Both the position numbers and the translations under genes were made by a program. From contig JAIQEX010000020.1 of NCBI GenBank assembly GCA_020073615.1, forward strand, positions 1-64,000: a stretch of 64,000 nt of DNA, written 5' to 3'. The notes under the pieces were generated by a model that saw nothing but the letters and a program-made list of their open reading frames with translations, was not told where the DNA came from and did not search any database. Numbering within the stretch: the first letter of the stretch is position 1; every line of letters begins with the position of its first letter. The DNA comes from Terriglobia bacterium. GTDB lineage: Bacteria; Acidobacteriota; Terriglobia; Bryobacterales; Bryobacteraceae. This document shows positions 32,521 through 41,681 of this stretch, one piece after another.

Positions 32521-33758
32521 TTCTCCGCCCTCAGCGCTTCAATGGGGTCTAACCTCGCGGCGCGCTGTGCCGGGTAGATGCCGAAGAACAGGCCCACCAC
32601 GGCCGACAGCGACACCGCCACCACGACCGCGGCGATCGGGACGGAGGTCGGCACCGGCGTAAGGGTGCGAACCATAACCGCCACAAACCATGCCACGGTC
32701 ACGCCGATCAGCCCGCCAATGGCGGCGAGCAGCGAGGACTCCACCAAAAACTGGTTGAGGATGTCCCGATTGCGCGCACCCACGGACTTGCGAATCCCGA
32801 TTTCGTGGGTACGCTCGGTCACTACCGCGAGCATGATGTTCATGATGACGACGCCGCCCACGACCATGAACACCGATACCACCGCCACCGCCGTGGCCGC
32901 GATGGCGCCGGTCAACTGGTTCCAGAAATCCAGCAGCGAGCCGGAGGTCAGGATGGCGAAAGTGTCCTCGGCCTTGGGGCCCAGATGGCGGTAAACGCGC
33001 AGCAGCATGCGGGCCTCTTCCTGCGCTTGCGTGAGATGGTCGTGATCCACCGCCAGCGCCGCATAGCCCATGCCCCCGCGCGACCCCCAGATCTTGAAGT
33101 AGGTCTCGACGGGAATGATGACGAACTTATCCTGCGACTGCCCGAAGACCGAGCCTTTGGCCTTGGCCACGCCCACAATGTCGAAGGGAATGCCCTGCAC
33201 GCTGAGGGACTGTCCCACGGGGCTGGAGTTGGGAAAAAGCTGGTCCTTGATATCTTTGCCGATGAACGCGGCGTTCAGGCGGCGATCGTTCTCGGTGTCC
33301 GACAGGAAGCGCCCGTCGACGGCCTCGTAGTTATTGATCAAGGCGATATTCGGGGAGGCGCCCTGTAACTCGACGCTCTTGATGGTCTCCTTGCCGAAGT
33401 GCACGGAAACGCCGCGGCCGGTGGACATGCCGATTTCGCGAGTGAGCTTCGCTCGCGCACGCAGGAATGCGAACTCCTCCTTGTTCAACTGCGGATTGCG
33501 CCGCAGGGCCTCGAGGAGCTTCTTGACGTCGAACTCCGCCATGGGCTCGCGCTGCACCGCGTAGCCGTCGGCGCCCATATCCGACACCTTGTCGGCGATG
33601 TAGGAGTTCATGCCGGAGATCACGGACATCACGGCGATGAGGGTGGTGGTAGCGAGGATGATGCCCAGCAGGGTGAGGAAACTGCGCAGCTTACTGCCGC
33701 GAAGCGATTGGACGGCGCCGGTAATCGCTTCCCAGAACGACGCGTGCGAGGTGGTCAT
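32517..33758 (-). CDS. ABC transporter permease, MacB/FtsX type (partner)
   Basis: The 413-aa permease starts at MTTSHASFWEAITGAV, has the same plan as its neighbour (LRSFLTLLGIILATTTLIAV; GGVVIMNIMLAVVTERTHEI; RAARLDPIEALRAEK) and is a diverged paralogue. The upstream YheT-like gene ends with TAA directly followed by this ATG, so a three-gene operon yheT-permease-permease is likely. The periplasmic domain (residues about 50-280) is where such proteins contact adaptors or lipoproteins. Substrate unknown. Confidence 0.92.
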   Translation of the reverse strand: MTTSHASFWEAITGAVQSLRGSKLRSFLTLLGIILATTTLIAVMSVISGMNSYIADKVSDMGADGYAVQREPMAEFDVKKLLEALRRNPQLNKEEFAFLRARAKLTREIGMSTGRGVSVHFGKETIKSVELQGASPNIALINNYEAVDGRFLSDTENDRRLNAAFIGKDIKDQLFPNSSPVGQSLSVQGIPFDIVGVAKAKGSVFGQSQDKFVIIPVETYFKIWGSRGGMGYAALAVDHDHLTQAQEEARMLLRVYRHLGPKAEDTFAILTSGSLLDFWNQLTGAIAATAVAVVSVFMVVGGVVIMNIMLAVVTERTHEIGIRKSVGARNRDILNQFLVESSLLAAIGGLIGVTVAWFVAVMVRTLTPVPTSVPIAAVVVAVSLSAVVGLFFGIYPAQRAARLDPIEALRAEK

Positions 33759-34730
33759 TTAAGCCCCAGACGAACGAACTGTATCTTTCCCGCCATGGTG
33801 GACGATCCATTCCATTATCGCCTCATCCGCCCAGAAGCGGTGAGGCCGGCGGCCGATGAACCCCAGGTGGCCGCCGCAACGGGTCGCTAGCAGCTCGATC
33901 CGGGGATTCGCGCGCAGAGCCTCGGACCCGAAAATCGCGAAGGGCACGAAGGTATCGTCCTGCGCCTGAATCAGCAGCGCGGGCACGCGAATGCCGCCCA
34001 GGAACTGCAGGGCGGACTGCGTCCGGTAGTAGTTTTCGGCGTTGCCGAAGGCGAAGGACGGCGCGGTGAAGCGGTCGTCGATATCCATGACGGAGCGCAG
34101 GCCGGCGAAATCCCGCTTCGTGTAACGGCCGGTAGCGCACAAGCGCGCGCGCATGCGGCGCACGAAGCGGCGCTCGTAGAGGCGGTTGTCGGGCTGGGCG
34201 ATGCGGCGCGCGCAGGCGGCCAGGTCGAGCGGCGTGGAGACCCCACAGACGCCGCGGAACAGCGCGCGGGCCGATTCGCCCAGCTCTCCGGCGAGTTTGA
34301 GAACCACGTTGCCGCCCACCGAGAAGCCCACCAGAAACACCGGCGCGCGCCGCTCGCCGCGAAGCAGGCGCAGCACGGCGAGAAGGTCGCTGGTGAGTCC
34401 GGCATGGTAGAGCGTGGGGCACAGCCGCTCCGTGCCGCCGCAGGTGCGCATGTGAAAGCGGTGGGCGGCGAATCCCGCCCGCAGAGCGGCGCCGCTGAGG
34501 CCGCGCATGTAACTGGAATCGCCGGCGCCCTCCAGCCCGTGGACCATGACGATCTCGCCCGCAGCTTCGGCGGCGGGGCGCTGCGATTCCACCAGCACCT
34601 GGACATCGGCCTCGGTGCGGCAGAAGCGGCGCGCGATGGGGAACCGCGCTTCCTCGCCGTTGCGCTTCCAGAGATGGCCGGCGATGGTTTGCCAGTGCGG
34701 ATTGCGGAAGAGAGGGTCGAAGCCATCCAT
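33759..34730 (-). CDS. Alpha/beta hydrolase, YheT family
   Basis: The 323-aa hydrolase has the nucleophile elbow GFSVGG (Ser at about residue 145), the acid in LIQAQDDTFVPF and the histidine in ATRCGGHLGFIG, so the catalytic triad is complete. The N-terminal FRNPHWQTIAGHLWKR and MVHGLEGAGDSSYMRGL are typical of YheT/ABHD1-3-like esterases, which act on lipids or fatty esters. The protein is cytoplasmic. The start ATG has no strong ribosome site. The stop codon abuts the permease gene, suggesting co-transcription. A lipid substrate would suit neighbouring LolCE-like permeases, but that is inference. Confidence 0.88.
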   Translation of the reverse strand: MDGFDPLFRNPHWQTIAGHLWKRNGEEARFPIARRFCRTEADVQVLVESQRPAAEAAGEIVMVHGLEGAGDSSYMRGLSGAALRAGFAAHRFHMRTCGGTERLCPTLYHAGLTSDLLAVLRLLRGERRAPVFLVGFSVGGNVVLKLAGELGESARALFRGVCGVSTPLDLAACARRIAQPDNRLYERRFVRRMRARLCATGRYTKRDFAGLRSVMDIDDRFTAPSFAFGNAENYYRTQSALQFLGGIRVPALLIQAQDDTFVPFAIFGSEALRANPRIELLATRCGGHLGFIGRRPHRFWADEAIMEWIVHHGGKDTVRSSGA

Positions 34731-34766
34731 GAAAGCGGGCGGAACTTGTAGTATAGGGGTTTGAGT

Positions 34767-35324
34767 ATGCGGACCGCGGCAGTCGCCCTGTCTTCTATGA
34801 TGCTGGCGTCCACCATGGCCGCGGCCGAGCCGGACCGGCCTTCACCGGCGTTTTCCATTCTGCGCGTGGGCGCACCCACTCCGGCGCCGCTCGCACTCAG
34901 CCAGTATCGCGGCAAGATCGTGGCTCTGGTCTTCATCGACACCGGCTGCCCGCACTGCCAGGAGTTGACGGCAATCCTCAAGCCTATTGCGCAAGAATAT
35001 GCGCCGCGCGGGGTGCGGGTATTGGAATGCGCGTTCAACGATAATGCCGAGCGGCTGGTGCCGGAATTCATCGCGCGGTTTCAGCCGCCGTTCCCGGTGG
35101 GTTGGAACAATCGCCTGGCGGTGATGTCGTATTTGCAGCACTCGATCCTGGACCCGCGGCCTCTCTACGTGCCGCACATGGTGTTTCTGGACCGGCGCGG
35201 CGTCATCCGCGGGGATTTCCCGGGCGAGGACAGTTTCTTCAAGGATGCGAATGCCAATGTGCGCGCGGAGCTGGACAAGCTGCTGAAAGCGGGCGCGGAA
35301 AAGACGGCGGCCCGGAAGAAGTAG
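34767..35324 (+). CDS. Secreted thioredoxin-like (TlpA/AhpC-TSA type) protein
   Basis: The 185-aa product starts at MRTAAVALSSMMLASTMAAA, a signal peptide, so it acts outside the cytoplasm. The thioredoxin fold carries the active site TGCPHCQEL (CPHC) after IVALVFID; later motifs VPHMVFLDRRGVIRGDF correspond to the cis-Pro region. It would reduce or oxidise periplasmic cysteines, for example in cytochrome c or metal-protein maturation. TTG 34761 in the track is two codons upstream; ATG 34767 is preferred. It is divergent from the YheT-like gene with only 36 bp between. Confidence 0.85.
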   Translation: MRTAAVALSSMMLASTMAAAEPDRPSPAFSILRVGAPTPAPLALSQYRGKIVALVFIDTGCPHCQELTAILKPIAQEYAPRGVRVLECAFNDNAERLVPEFIARFQPPFPVGWNNRLAVMSYLQHSILDPRPLYVPHMVFLDRRGVIRGDFPGEDSFFKDANANVRAELDKLLKAGAEKTAARKK

Positions 35325-35512
35325 CGGGACGTGTGTCGAGTGCTCCACATCAGTGCCTGGTAAACACAGCCGCAGGGTCCGTCCCCGTTCAGTGGAGACG
35401 TGTTACGCCATGGCATGACGCGTGCCTGCGTGGTGTCCGACAGACCGCTTGCTGACGGAGCGGTGTTGGGTGCGGCGGGAACTGGAAGGCCGCTCATGGA
35501 GTCTACAATCAC

Positions 35513-37546
35513 ATGCCGCGCGCGATTGTTTGCCTGTTTGTTTTTCTGACGGCTGCGGCGCAGGCGCAGCCGGACCCGATGAGCGCCGCCATTCAGCGCT
35601 ACTGGCAGGCCCGCAACGACGGCCGCTTTTCGGAAGCCGCCGCCCGGCGGCAGGAGGCGCGCGATCTTTTGGAACGCGTGCCCGCCGCGGCGCCGCAGTT
35701 CGGCTTCTGGGCGCAACAGGTGGCGCAGTTCTATCAGAATGCGGGAATGACGGCGCAGGCGAGCGCCGTTGCCGAGGAGGCGCTGGCGCGCGCCGGCAGG
35801 CTGGGCGATGCGCATCCGGCGCGCCTCCTGCTGCTCAACACGCTGGCGGATTTCGCGCAGCAGGACCGGAACCTGCTGAAGGCCGTGGGTTACCTGGAGA
35901 AAGCCGCCGCGGCCGTGGAGACCGCGCCGCCGGCGGCCGCGGCGGCAGCGGGCAGCCAAGGGTCTGGCGCGCTACTTGTTGTGTTCAATGGCAGGCTGCC
36001 AACGCATATGCGCATGGGTCCAAACAATAGCTACGCGTATCAGCGGCTGGCCGATCTCTACCAGCAACTCGGGCGGCCGGAGGCCGCCGCAGCGGTCCGC
36101 GCGAAAATGCGCGCGCTGATCCAGGATGACGATGCGGCTCTCGCCGCGTTTTACGCCAACCAGGGGGAGATCGACCAGGCCATCGCGCTGTACCGGAAGC
36201 TGGCGGACCGGCCGGCCGCCGATCCGTTGCAAGCGACCGATCCCCTGCAGTCCCTGGCGGATCTCTATTGGAGGGAAGGACGATACGGTGAGGCGGTGGC
36301 GGCCCTGCAACAGGCAATCGCCATTTGGGAAGCGTCCGATGTATCCGGCGCCCGCGAGCAGACGGTCTGGCAGCGCCTGAACCTGGCCCGAATGCTGGCC
36401 CAGTCGGATCAGCCCCAGGCGGCCGACCAGGTTTATCGGACGCTGGTTGCCGAATCCGCGCATAGCGAGGAATGGAGCGCCAATCAGGTGCTCACGAGTT
36501 TTGCCAACCACCTTGTCACGACCAAACGAAGCGCGGAGGCGATCGGCATTCTGAAGGAATACCTGGCGAACCATCCGGACCTGGCGCCGGTGCTGGAATC
36601 CAATGTTCTGTTCACTCTCGCCAATGCGGCGCGCAACGCGGGAGATGCAGCGCAGGCCGACGAGTATCATCGCGCGGCAATGGAGAAGCAGCGAGCCGCA
36701 CTGGTGGTGCCACCAGAGCGGGTCTCGATCGGCAGCGACCTGGAAAGAGCGGACTCGGCAGCCAACGGACAAAAGGTCGATGAGGCCTTCAGCCTGGCCC
36801 TGGCGGCGCTGGACGCTGCTACTGGGGCGTTCGACCGGGAGCAGGTTGTGTGGCGCGTGCCGTCGATTGTGGCGGCCCTCTCCCGCGACAAGGCGCACGA
36901 TCAGGCCGAACAGCTCTATCAGCGATTGTTCGCCGTGGTCGAGGGCTGGGCGCCGGACAGCCCGCAGCTTCTGGCCACCGTGGCGCAGAGCTACGCGGGG
37001 ATGCTGATGTCGCAGCCGGACCGCCGGGACGCGGTGGCCCCGGCGATCCAGCGATTCCGCGATCTGCTGGTTGCCGCCCGCGGCGCGGACAGTGGGATGC
37101 TGGAGGACGCCCTTCGTATGAGCATCGAGTTCGAGCGCAGCCGCGGCTCGCGCGACGCTGCCATTCTGACGGCGCAGGAGCTGCTCGCTTTCGAAGAGGT
37201 GCACAATGGGAAGACCAGTGAGCCCTACCTCAGCGCGGCCGAGACGCTGGCCCAGGTTTACGAATCGGGCGGCGAGCCGGTGCGCGCGCTGCCCCTGTTC
37301 CGCGAGACGGTGGCCATTGCCGACCTGGTTTACCGCGCGAACGACCCGCGGCGGGTCTATACCCGAATGAGTGCGGCGTTTGCGCTGGCTCGTCAGCGGC
37401 AGTTTGAGGAAGCGGAACGCCTGGCCACCGAAGGCTTGGCCATCGGAGGTTCGCTACGGCCCCCGCAGGCCGAGCACTTTGCGGCGCAAGTGGAGGAGAT
37501 CCGCCGGATGAAAACGGCGGCACAAGCGTCCGCGGGAGTGGGGTAG
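35513..37546 (+). CDS. Secreted TPR-repeat protein
   Basis: The 677-aa protein begins with a signal peptide (AIVCLFVFLTAAAQAQ). The rest is almost wholly alpha-helical TPR-like repeats: for example NSYAYQRLADLYQQLGRPEA, NQGEIDQAIALYRKLADRPA, LADLYWREGRYGEAVAALQQ and LAQVYESGGEPVRALPLFRE. About fourteen helical pairs can be counted, with a small Ala-rich break at about residues 140-150. TPR arrays bind proteins, but the partner is unknown. No clear ribosome site precedes the ATG. Confidence 0.78.
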   Translation: MPRAIVCLFVFLTAAAQAQPDPMSAAIQRYWQARNDGRFSEAAARRQEARDLLERVPAAAPQFGFWAQQVAQFYQNAGMTAQASAVAEEALARAGRLGDAHPARLLLLNTLADFAQQDRNLLKAVGYLEKAAAAVETAPPAAAAAAGSQGSGALLVVFNGRLPTHMRMGPNNSYAYQRLADLYQQLGRPEAAAAVRAKMRALIQDDDAALAAFYANQGEIDQAIALYRKLADRPAADPLQATDPLQSLADLYWREGRYGEAVAALQQAIAIWEASDVSGAREQTVWQRLNLARMLAQSDQPQAADQVYRTLVAESAHSEEWSANQVLTSFANHLVTTKRSAEAIGILKEYLANHPDLAPVLESNVLFTLANAARNAGDAAQADEYHRAAMEKQRAALVVPPERVSIGSDLERADSAANGQKVDEAFSLALAALDAATGAFDREQVVWRVPSIVAALSRDKAHDQAEQLYQRLFAVVEGWAPDSPQLLATVAQSYAGMLMSQPDRRDAVAPAIQRFRDLLVAARGADSGMLEDALRMSIEFERSRGSRDAAILTAQELLAFEEVHNGKTSEPYLSAAETLAQVYESGGEPVRALPLFRETVAIADLVYRANDPRRVYTRMSAAFALARQRQFEEAERLATEGLAIGGSLRPPQAEHFAAQVEEIRRMKTAAQASAGVG

Positions 37547-37548
37547 AC

Positions 37549-37851
37549 CTACCGCTTGGCCACGACCCTCACGCCGGTGACGTAATACTTATCGCCGTTG
37601 ACGACGACGGACGCTTCGATGCTGTCGCCAACATGGAGCTTGGCGAATTCGCTGTCGGGCTTGACGGGATACTCCATGGTCATGGCGTCCATCCAGTCGC
37701 CGATTTTGCCGGCATCGATGGTGGCGGTCTTCGCGGCCGGGTCGAGCGCCAGGATCCGGCCCTGCATGTCGTAGCGTTTGCCCTGGTCTTTGGCCGCACA
37801 GGACACGAGGGCGAGCGCCAGCAGCAGTGACAGGCAGATGCGAGTAGTCAT
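37549..37851 (-). CDS. CusF-like copper-binding lipoprotein
   Basis: The 100-aa protein has a lipoprotein signal peptide (LSLLLALALVSC, Cys at residue 18) and a CusF-like OB-fold domain: GRILALDPAAKTATIDAGKI, DWMDAMTMEYPV and GDSIEASVVVNGDKYYVTGV. The W-M-x-x-M-T-M cluster matches the Met/Trp copper site of CusF, in which MTM is invariant. It would bind Cu(I) in the periplasm or on the membrane. Its ATG overlaps the stop of the upstream secreted Pro-rich protein gene (ATGA). Confidence 0.85.
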   Translation of the reverse strand: MTTRICLSLLLALALVSCAAKDQGKRYDMQGRILALDPAAKTATIDAGKIGDWMDAMTMEYPVKPDSEFAKLHVGDSIEASVVVNGDKYYVTGVRVVAKR

Positions 37852-38273
37852 CGCTTCACATCATCGCAGGAAGGGGCGGGCAGGCGTACTTCGGGCGTCG
37901 TACTGCGAGCGGAAGGAACGGCCGGAATCAGCATGCGATCGTGAGGGACCGAGCGCAGCACGTTCACCAGCGGGATGGCGCAGGGCTGTCCCGGAGCCAA
38001 GGCGCTTTTTTCCTGCACCGCGGCCTTGGCGGGCGGGAGAGCGAAATAGCGGTCCCAGCCCTTTTGCGAGTTCTTCAGAGCATTCTGCAGATTCGGAAAC
38101 CGCAGGTTCAACTCCGGCGGAAGCGGCGTTATCTCGGGTTGCTGCACGGCGTCCGCGGTGCCGGGCGGTGGCGGGGCGGCGGGCGTTTCCGGCTTCGGGG
38201 TCCGATCCGGCGGAGGCGGCGTCTGCGCAAACAGCGGGGCGCCGAGGAAGAGGGCAAGCACAAAAAAGCGCAT
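37848..38273 (-). CDS. Secreted proline-rich protein of unknown function
   Basis: The 141-aa product starts at MRFFVLALFLGAPLFA, a signal peptide, with AGGAGG four bases upstream; the 170-aa track ORF is too long. A Pro-rich linker (PPPPDRTPKPETPAAPPPP) follows, then a conserved-looking domain (LNLRFPNLQNALKNSQKGWD; APGQPCAIPLVNVLRSVPHD). Two Cys residues may form a disulfide. It is in one operon with the CusF-like lipoprotein, so it may serve in metal handling, although no metal motif is seen. Confidence 0.65.
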   Translation of the reverse strand: MRFFVLALFLGAPLFAQTPPPPDRTPKPETPAAPPPPGTADAVQQPEITPLPPELNLRFPNLQNALKNSQKGWDRYFALPPAKAAVQEKSALAPGQPCAIPLVNVLRSVPHDRMLIPAVPSARSTTPEVRLPAPSCDDVKR

Positions 38274-38556
38274 CATTCCTCCTGGAAGAATTCTACACCC
38301 CTGCTCCGCCGGGGAAAAGCCCGGGCGTCGCTTGGGAATTGCCGAGCCAATCCCAGGCACGCGGATGGCCGGTTCGTCCCGGTGCGAGTCGCGACTGACG
38401 TAGCAAGTCCCGCAAGGATCGCCGCCGCCGTGGGAAGCAACGTTGCCGGCTCGGGGACGGCACCGTCGGCCGCCGGTGTGATCGAGCCCTGCAAGCCCGT
38501 AACAACGGTGAAATACTGGAGAGGGCTAACGGACTCCCTCGAGGCGCTGGCGAACC

Positions 38557-38697
38557 CTGAGCGCGAGACCTCACCGATCTCGCCGGCTGCATGCGCTCGT
38601 CAAGTCGCTGCGCGAGATTCAGAAGTCGGTTCCACGCTGGTCCCGGCAGGGGGGCCGCAAAGGATACCTCGACTTCGTCCGCCAGTACCTGCCGTAG
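38557..38697 (+). pseudogene. Remnant of the 3' end of an unidentified gene
   Basis: A 46-codon open stretch ends at TAG with a protein-like helical sequence ([35 protein letters not shown]) but has no start codon; frames upstream ([14 protein letters not shown]) look like an earlier piece of the same gene. This would be a decayed gene. Otherwise the interval 38274-38830 holds no intact gene. Frame choice is by eye. Confidence 0.35.
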
Positions 38698-38830
38698 ACC
38701 TCCACCGGTAGTTGCGCAAAGTGGCCGCCCCGCTCCCCGTGTTAAAATTTGGGCTACGGACCTCTTAAGCGGCGAGCAACCTTGGGCTGCGCGGCGCTTC
38801 CCGGCAGCGCAATCCGATTGCACCGAACCC

Positions 38831-40627
38831 ATGAAAAGCAGCCATACCGGCATTCGCAATATCGCCATCATCGCCCATGTGGACCATGGCAAAACCACGC
38901 TGGTGGACGCCATGCTCAACCAGAGCGGCATCTTCGGCACGCACGAGGAGCACGTGGACCGCGTGATGGATTCCAACGCGCTGGAACGCGAGCGCGGCAT
39001 CACCATCCTGGCCAAGATCACGGGGGTGCGCTACCACGGCATCAAAATCAACATCGTGGACACGCCCGGCCACAGCGATTTCGGCGGCGAAGTGGAGCGC
39101 GCGCTCAAGATCGTCGATGGCGTCATGCTGCTGGTGGATGCCAGCGAGGGCCCGCTGCCGCAAACCCGCTACGTGCTTTCGAAAGCGCTGGAGGCCCATC
39201 TTCCGCCCATCGTGGTGATCAATAAGATCGACCGGCCGGATGCGCGCGTGCCGGAGGTTCTCGACGAGATCTACGACTTGTTCATCGATCTCGACGCCAC
39301 CGAGGACCAGCTCGATTTTCCGGTGCTCTACACGGTGTCGAAGACCGGCGTGGCCAAGCGCTCGCTCGACGATCCTTCGGGCGACCTGCGTCCGCTGTTC
39401 GACGCCATCCTGGAGCACATTCCCGCGCCGGTGGGCGATGCCGAGGGCGTGCTGCAGATGATCATCGCCAACCTGGATTACAGCGATTACCTGGGCCGCC
39501 TGGGGATCGGCCGGGTGTTCAACGGCACTTTGAAGTACGGCGACACGGTGGCCATCGCCAAGCGCGACGGCTCGATGCACAACACGCGCATCACCAAGCT
39601 CTATTCGTTCGAAGGCTTGAAGCGCGTGGATGAGACCATCGGCCGGCCGGGCGACATGCTGGCCATCGCGGGGGTGGAGGGCATCACCATCGGGGAGACG
39701 GTCACCAGCGCGGAGACGCCCCAGCCGCTGCCCATGATCCAGATCGACGAGCCCACCATCGCCATGGCGTTCACCATCAACACATCGCCATTCGCCGGCC
39801 GCGAGGGGCAGTGGGTAACGTCGCGCAACCTGCGCGAGCGGCTCGACAAGGAGCTGCTCACCAACGTATCGATTCGCGTCGAGGAGCTGGGCCACGACAC
39901 CTTCAAGGTGATGGGCCGCGGCGAGCTGCAACTGGCGATCCTGATCGAGATGATGCGCCGCGAGGGCTATGAGCTGATGGTCGGCAAACCCGAGATCCTC
40001 ACGCGCACCATCGACCACAAACTACACGAGCCGGTGGAGCATCTGACCATCGACTGCCCGGAGAGTTTTCTCGGCGTGGTGATCGAAAAACTGGGCCAGC
40101 GCAAGGGCAAGATGATCAAGATGGTCAACCACGGCTCGGGACGCGTGCGCCTGGAGTTCCACGTGCCGTCGCGCGGGCTGATCGGCCTGCGCAGCGAGAT
40201 CCTGACCGACACGCGCGGCACCGCCATCATGAACGCGCTGTTTCACGGCTATATCGAGTGGCAGGGCGAGATCGCCACGCGCCCCACCGGATCGCTGGTG
40301 GCGGACCGCGCCGGCCGCGTCACCGGCTACGCCACGTTCAACCTTCAGGAACGCGGCGAAATCTTCGTGGCCCCGGGCACCGAGGTCTACGGAGGCATGA
40401 TCGTCGGCGAGAACGCCCGCGACGCCGACCTGGACGTGAACATCGTCAAGGAGAAGAAGCTCACCAACATGCGCGCTTCCACCGCCGACGAAGCTATCCG
40501 CCTGGTGCCGCCGCGCCTTTTGAACCTGGAGCAGGCCATCGAATTCATCCGCGACGACGAATACGTGGAAGTGACGCCGCTCTCCATCCGCCTGCGCAAG
40601 AAGGTGCTCAAAGCGAATCAGCGGTGA
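38831..40627 (+). CDS. typA: Translational GTPase TypA/BipA
   Basis: The 598-aa protein starts at [14 protein letters not shown]; the 678-aa track ORF is extended upstream into non-coding sequence. GTPase motifs are complete: AHVDHGKTT (G1), GITI (G2), DTPGHSDF (G3), NKID (G4) and SKTG (G5). Beta-barrel, EF-G-like and BipA-specific C-terminal domains follow ([24 protein letters not shown]-like [40 protein letters not shown]). TypA acts on ribosomes under stress and helps 50S assembly. The gene stands alone, opposite in strand to korAB, which converges on it 10 bases away. No Shine-Dalgarno site is evident before the ATG. Confidence 0.95.
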   Translation: MKSSHTGIRNIAIIAHVDHGKTTLVDAMLNQSGIFGTHEEHVDRVMDSNALERERGITILAKITGVRYHGIKINIVDTPGHSDFGGEVERALKIVDGVMLLVDASEGPLPQTRYVLSKALEAHLPPIVVINKIDRPDARVPEVLDEIYDLFIDLDATEDQLDFPVLYTVSKTGVAKRSLDDPSGDLRPLFDAILEHIPAPVGDAEGVLQMIIANLDYSDYLGRLGIGRVFNGTLKYGDTVAIAKRDGSMHNTRITKLYSFEGLKRVDETIGRPGDMLAIAGVEGITIGETVTSAETPQPLPMIQIDEPTIAMAFTINTSPFAGREGQWVTSRNLRERLDKELLTNVSIRVEELGHDTFKVMGRGELQLAILIEMMRREGYELMVGKPEILTRTIDHKLHEPVEHLTIDCPESFLGVVIEKLGQRKGKMIKMVNHGSGRVRLEFHVPSRGLIGLRSEILTDTRGTAIMNALFHGYIEWQGEIATRPTGSLVADRAGRVTGYATFNLQERGEIFVAPGTEVYGGMIVGENARDADLDVNIVKEKKLTNMRASTADEAIRLVPPRLLNLEQAIEFIRDDEYVEVTPLSIRLRKKVLKANQR

Positions 40628-40637
40628 CGGGCGAGGT

Positions 40638-41681
40638 TCAACGCAGCTCATCCATGGCTTCGTCGAGCGCCGCTTTGGGAGGCCGGACCTTGGATTCCGG
40701 AAGCGTGGCGATAGGCGCATCGCCCAGGTTGAGCAGCTCCAGAAAGGTAGGCTTGGAGGTGTTCACATAGAGCACGCCGGTCAGGACTTCCTCCTTCGCT
40801 TCCGCGTCTTCCAGCGCCGCCAGAGTCGCCAGCCGGTCCGTCGGATTGAAATCGCGGTGCAGTTTGCGGATGCGCAGGTGCGACCCGTCGTGCATCTGCA
40901 CGTCCAGCACCTCGCCCTCGGGAATCTCGACCGTGATGTCTTCGAAAGCCGGCACAAAATCCAGCTCCTGGAGGACCTCTTCGTGCTCCTTCATGTAGGC
41001 GTAACTCTTGGTGGAGCCCTCGTGGTCGTTGAAGGTGACGCAGGGCGAAATCACGTCGATGACCGAGAGACCGTGGTGCGCGATGGCCGCTTTGAGGATG
41101 GCTTGAAGCTGCCTCTTGTCGCCGCTGAAGGAGCGGGCCACGAAGGTGGCGCCCCATTTCAAAGCCAGCGCGCAGCAGTCGAACGGCGGCAGCTCGTTAT
41201 GCACCCCGGTCTTGAGCGTCGAGCCGACATCGGCGGTCGCCGAGAACTGGCCCTTCGTGAGGCCATAGACGCCATTGTTTTCGATGACGTAAATCATGGG
41301 CAGATTGCGGCGCACCAGGTGCATGAACTGGCCGATGCCGATGGAGGCCGTGTCGCCGTCGCCGGTGACGCCGATGCCCAGCAGCGTGGCGTTGGCCAGC
41401 AAAGCGCCGGTGGCAATGGACGGCATGCGGCCGTGCACGCTGTTGAACCCGTGCGACAGGCCCAGGAAGTAGGCGGGCGATTTCGACGAGCAGCCGATCC
41501 CCGAGAACTTGGCGACCGTATACGGATTCACGCCCAGCTCGTAGAAGCACTCGACAATGCGCTCGGAAACGGAATTGTGGCCGCAGCCGGCGCACAGCGT
41601 GGTCTTGCTTCCCTTGTATTGCAGCACCTCCAGCCCGAGGCGATTCATTTTCCGGGGTGGCGGCGTTACCGTGGAGCTCAT
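40638..41681 (-). CDS. korB: 2-oxoacid:ferredoxin oxidoreductase, beta subunit
   Basis: The 347-aa subunit has the TPP-binding motifs GVTGDGDTASIGIGQF and NNGVYGLTKGQFSATA, and an N-terminal CAGCGHNS motif. Family members oxidise 2-oxoglutarate or another 2-oxoacid with ferredoxin as acceptor, or carboxylate the acyl-CoA in the reverse direction. KorB-type sequences of this length (about 340) end without the ferredoxin domain, as here. It overlaps korA by ATGA and is translated after it. Confidence 0.92.
   Translation of the reverse strand: MSSTVTPPPRKMNRLGLEVLQYKGSKTTLCAGCGHNSVSERIVECFYELGVNPYTVAKFSGIGCSSKSPAYFLGLSHGFNSVHGRMPSIATGALLANATLLGIGVTGDGDTASIGIGQFMHLVRRNLPMIYVIENNGVYGLTKGQFSATADVGSTLKTGVHNELPPFDCCALALKWGATFVARSFSGDKRQLQAILKAAIAHHGLSVIDVISPCVTFNDHEGSTKSYAYMKEHEEVLQELDFVPAFEDITVEIPEGEVLDVQMHDGSHLRIRKLHRDFNPTDRLATLAALEDAEAKEEVLTGVLYVNTSKPTFLELLNLGDAPIATLPESKVRPPKAALDEAMDELR

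Noticed and set aside
38712-38748. TTGCGC ... TAAAAT as a typA promoter
   Set aside because: Spacer of 25 bases is too long for a sigma-70-type promoter.
38765-40018. 417-aa minus-strand ORF opposite typA
   Set aside because: Shadow of a gene with all GTPase motifs; no family resemblance.
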